From DAIRDK01 sp035403225 (GTDB lineage Bacteria; Bacteroidota; Bacteroidia; Bacteroidales; FEN-979), in contig DAONET010000043.1 of the NCBI GenBank assembly GCA_035403225.1, positions 1 through 16,050 on the forward strand: DNA of 16,050 nt. Reading direction: 5' to 3'. Positions 13,558-16,050 of this stretch are shown here, piece after piece; the first letter of the stretch is position 1, and the number at the start of each line of letters is the position of its first letter. The notes beneath the pieces were generated by a model. It ran no database searches. It was not told the DNA's origin and worked only from the letters and a program-made list of their open reading frames with translations. A program made the translations under genes and the position numbers.

Positions 13558-15690
13558 ATGAAAAAAATGCTGATAACAAGTTGGCTGGTATTTCTTGCCC
13601 TATTAGCGAATTCACAATGGACATGGAGAAATCCTGTGCCACAGGGCTATGTTCTTCATGTAAGTGTGATAAAAAACGGGACCTCCGTCTGGGCCGGAAG
13701 TGATCTGGGAAACATTATTCATTCGGAGGATGGAGGGCTTACGTGGGACTGTAAAAACCTGGCGCGATACACTAATTTTATAGATTTCGTCGGACTTGAT
13801 TGGCCTGATGATTCCGTGGGTTTTGCCACTGATAAGTACGGTTATATTTTCAAGACATTGGATGAAGGAATCACTTGGGATTCTGTGTATTGGGAACCTG
13901 AAGTGTATTTGAATGCTTCCTGTTTTATCGATGTACAACATGGTTTTGTGGTAGGCTCCGAAGGAAAGATCATCCGGACCACAGACGGGGGTGTAACCTG
14001 GACCCCATATTATTTCAATATCCCGGTAAACCTGACCTGTGTCTCCTTCACCTCTTCGCTTACCGGGTATGCCGCAGGAGACTTAGGGCGTATAATAAAA
14101 ACAACCGATGGCGGAAATACCTGGGATGCTGTTTATAATGATTCTGTGACCGAATACCGGGGCATGGTATTCCCGACGACAAATATGGGATTTGTGGTGG
14201 GAACCAAGGGTATTGTGATGAAAACAACCGATGGTGGGGCATCATGGACCAAAAAAAGTCTTAATGATACGGCTTGGTTCTCCTCTATCGCGGCATTTAG
14301 TCCCGATACCCTGATCGTTAATGGTATTGCAGAAGATACTGTTTACTCATACGACGCCCCGGTGAAATATCTTTCAACCGACGGTGGTAACACTTGGACC
14401 CAGCTCCAACTTCCGTATTATGAAACGCCATTCACGCTGAACATAACGGCTCAAACCGGAGGAACTGCCTACGCCACAGGATACTGGGGCTGTATTGAAA
14501 AAACAACTGATTATGGCGCCTCCTGGACCTCTCTTACAAAGTGGGTGGTGTCTCCTGTCTCTTGGGGAGCAGGCATTTATGGTATTAATTTCCCAACGGC
14601 TCAGATCGGGTATGCAGTAATCGATGGAGGGGAGGTTTCTGAAGGCAGGATCATAAAGACGATCGATGGTGGTGATACCTGGTTCCTTCCGGATTCATCT
14701 TCTCAATTCCCGGGATTCAGAGCAGTTGACTTTGTTAACGAAAACATGGGTTTCATCGGTGGCAGAAATATTTACAGTACATTCGACGGTGGTCAGACAT
14801 GGATTCTCCGGATGTCGGATCTTGGCTGGCAGGGTATCCGTTCCATATCACATACTGATAATGGAATTTGTGTCGCGGTAGGATATAACGGCGTGATGGT
14901 TCGATCAACGGATTACGGACAGTCATGGCAGTACGTACCCGGTGTTCCGGACCTGGAATACAGTTCTGTTTGTTTTGCTGATGAATCCACGGGATTTGCA
15001 GTGGGAAATTCAACACTGCTGAAGACCACCGATGCCGGAGCTACCTGGAACGTGATCAGTGAGGAGTATCCGCTTTTAGCTATTGATTTCCCCACTCCCG
15101 ACAAAGGATTTGCAGTCGGTATCCTCGGTTTGATCATGCGGACAACTGACGGAGGAGAGACTTGGGAACAATACAACTATCCGACCAGTGATTATCTGAA
15201 CGCTGTCGATTTTTATGATGCAGATACCGGGTATGCCGTGGGAGGAACCGATATAGCCACCGCACTTGTTTTAAAAACCACTGATGGGGGCGTTTCCTGG
15301 CATGAACAGTTCATCCCGGTTGATTACCCCCTTCACGCGATCGCGGTGACCGGAGATCGCGCTTTTACAGGAAGTTGGTGGTGTTATTTGTTTGGTACAA
15401 ACAATGGAGGAATTCAGGTTTCGACCGGTCCCCGGAGGGATTCGCCAACTCAGAATTCAGTACTTTTCCCCAATCCCACTGCCCAAAAACTTACGATCCT
15501 GAATAAAAAAGGATTTTCTAAAGAGACAATAATCACTATCTATACTGTTACCGGAAATTCCGTATTGTCGGAAGAAGTAAAAGATAAAAACAGGGTCGAG
15601 TTGGATATCAGCGCCCTGGCGCCGGATACGTATTTTGTTAAAATACAGTCGACTGAAGCAACTGAAGTCAAAAAACTGGTAATTCAGTAG
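13558..15690 (+). CDS. Secreted Asp-box (BNR/Ycf48-like) beta-propeller protein with type IX sorting domain
   Basis: 710 aa. A signal peptide at 1-19 (LLANSQ) is followed by 13 Asp boxes of the form S/T-x-D-x-G-x-T/S-W (first SEDGGLTW 56-63, then TLDEGITW, TTDGGVTW, TTDGGNTW, TTDGGASW, STDGGNTW, TTDYGASW, TIDGGDTW, TFDGGQTW, STDYGQSW, TTDAGATW, TTDGGETW, TTDGGVSW). They alternate with GYAVG/GFVVG strands, so one or two propellers cover residues 25-625. The C-terminal sorting domain (635-710) has VLFPNPTAQKLTI, the IYTVTGN strand and LAPDTYFVKI, ending VKKLVIQ. It is exported through the type IX system. Asp boxes stabilise the fold and do not by themselves indicate sialidase activity; no catalytic set is seen. 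It probably binds a polymer or surface partner. No Shine-Dalgarno sequence precedes the ATG. Confidence 0.88.
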   Translation: MKKMLITSWLVFLALLANSQWTWRNPVPQGYVLHVSVIKNGTSVWAGSDLGNIIHSEDGGLTWDCKNLARYTNFIDFVGLDWPDDSVGFATDKYGYIFKTLDEGITWDSVYWEPEVYLNASCFIDVQHGFVVGSEGKIIRTTDGGVTWTPYYFNIPVNLTCVSFTSSLTGYAAGDLGRIIKTTDGGNTWDAVYNDSVTEYRGMVFPTTNMGFVVGTKGIVMKTTDGGASWTKKSLNDTAWFSSIAAFSPDTLIVNGIAEDTVYSYDAPVKYLSTDGGNTWTQLQLPYYETPFTLNITAQTGGTAYATGYWGCIEKTTDYGASWTSLTKWVVSPVSWGAGIYGINFPTAQIGYAVIDGGEVSEGRIIKTIDGGDTWFLPDSSSQFPGFRAVDFVNENMGFIGGRNIYSTFDGGQTWILRMSDLGWQGIRSISHTDNGICVAVGYNGVMVRSTDYGQSWQYVPGVPDLEYSSVCFADESTGFAVGNSTLLKTTDAGATWNVISEEYPLLAIDFPTPDKGFAVGILGLIMRTTDGGETWEQYNYPTSDYLNAVDFYDADTGYAVGGTDIATALVLKTTDGGVSWHEQFIPVDYPLHAIAVTGDRAFTGSWWCYLFGTNNGGIQVSTGPRRDSPTQNSVLFPNPTAQKLTILNKKGFSKETIITIYTVTGNSVLSEEVKDKNRVELDISALAPDTYFVKIQSTEATEVKKLVIQ

Positions 15691-15706
15691 CTGTTCCGGT
15701 CCCGGC

Positions 15707-15771
15707 ACATGGCTATACCGGGCATTGTGAAATATCCTGTTTCTGCTTAATAACGTAAAAGTAACCATCCC
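15707..15771 (-). pseudogene. Frameshifted fragment of the 285-aa type IX cargo gene
   Basis: It aligns with 12690-12755 in the same orientation at roughly 83% identity, including 17 identical bases (GAAATATCCTGTTTCTG) and 14 identical bases (ACGTAAAAGTAACC). It corresponds to residues about 117-137 of that protein (GYFYVV...ETGYF...PG.AM). A one-base deletion breaks the frame, and no similarity is visible before or after it. It starts 16 bp after the stop of the propeller gene. It is a relic of a second copy. Confidence 0.7.
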
Positions 15772-15869
15772 TAGACGTAAGATCTGGATGAGAAGGGTAA
15801 ATGCAGTTGGAGTTTTCATAAAACTTTTCACACCCGCCACATTTACAATAATTTTGACAATAAATCCAC

Positions 15870-15877
15870 TATATTTG
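15870..15877 (+). promoter_or_regulatory. -7 promoter element (TATATTTG)
   Basis: An exact match to TAnnTTTG. TTTTG lies upstream at 15852-15856, but the 13-bp spacing is too short for a canonical -33. The predicted transcript would start near 15884 and enter the leader described at 15964-16006. Confidence 0.4.
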
Positions 15878-15963
15878 TTCTGGCAATGATAGCAGATGTT
15901 CCGGTTGGTTAGAATTTATCGTTTTAACTAAAATTCAAAAAGGATTACAAAAAATATATTGCT

Positions 15964-16006
15964 GCTATCAACAATTTTGATAGCGGGGCGTTAGGGGCAA
16001 ATTGTT
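15964..16006 (+). promoter_or_regulatory. Hairpin with potential H-type pseudoknot
   Basis: GCTATCA (15964-15970) pairs with TGATAGC (15978-15984). The whole 7-nt loop ACAATTT (15971-15977) is complementary to AAATTGT (15999-16005). The 14-nt connector is GGGGCGTTAGGGGC. It could be a leader element of a gene beyond the window. Confidence 0.3.
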
Positions 16007-16050
16007 AAAACAAAGGAATTTGAATATTTTACCAAAAATAGACATATGAA

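Larger units (their letters stand above)
15691..16050. other. 360-bp gene-free tail of the window
   Basis: It holds the pseudogene fragment of the 285-aa gene, a perfect -7 box and a pseudoknot-capable leader. No complete coding region is seen. An ATG at 16046-16048 at the very edge could start the next plus-strand gene. The sequence from 15841 on is strongly AT-rich. Confidence 0.6.

Noticed and set aside
15457..15840. 127-aa minus-strand ORF over the end of the propeller gene
   Set aside because: Most of it is antisense to the sorting domain. Its start region only passes through the pseudogene fragment in a shifted frame.
15978..16006. Integron attC site end (GCGGGGCGTTAG)
   Set aside because: It looks like an attC R' box, but GTTAGGG fails the last consensus position, and no complementary left half (a GCCCCGC-like L'' box with a matching AAC core) exists upstream.

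Overview
The window looks like a chromosomal segment of a Bacteroidota member, probably an environmental Bacteroidales/Marinilabiliales-type organism. The evidence is: two secreted proteins with a C-terminal type IX secretion (Por) sorting domain; several starts preceded by the Bacteroidota -7 promoter element TAnnTTTG and by no clear Shine-Dalgarno sequence; a Bacteroidota-style tricorn peptidase; a LytS/LytTR pair; and a DUF1573 protein. No rRNA, tRNA, CRISPR array, transposase or integrase is visible.

Left part (1-4191). A lipoprotein of the metallo-beta-lactamase lactonase type (+) converges on a minus-strand group: a LytS-type histidine kinase overlapping its LytTR response regulator, then a multi-pass GT-C-like membrane glycosyltransferase. 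Between the kinase and a divergent small membrane protein (4506-4985) lies a leader of about 200 nt. It holds a 14-codon upstream ORF, two strong hairpins, a potential pseudoknot and a T8 tract, and is a good candidate for an undescribed cis-regulatory or free-standing RNA.

Centre (4993-11479). A same-strand minus run reads HK - OmpR-type RR - aldo/keto reductase - tricorn-like peptidase and ends at a strong intrinsic terminator at 4993-5036. The HK/RR pair is divergent from a small exported DUF1573 protein. The region between them carries six ATTTACA-like boxes spaced 11, 10, 11, 10 and 11 bp. They look like helically phased direct-repeat operators, most likely for the adjacent OmpR-family regulator, and they end where the -33 element of the DUF1573 promoter should be.

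Right part (12096-16050). This is an AT-richer accessory region with two type IX-secreted proteins. One is a 285-aa protein (-). The other is a 710-aa protein (+) with 13 Asp-box (BNR/Ycf48-like) propeller motifs. The region shows duplication: a 76-78 bp intergenic repeat occurs at 12096 and 13378, and a 65-bp frameshifted fragment of the 285-aa gene lies just past the stop of the 710-aa gene. One explanation is that an ancestral repeat-plus-gene unit was duplicated and the second copy was largely replaced by the propeller gene. The last 180 bp hold a perfect -7 element and a short pseudoknot-capable RNA leader, probably for a gene starting at the window edge.
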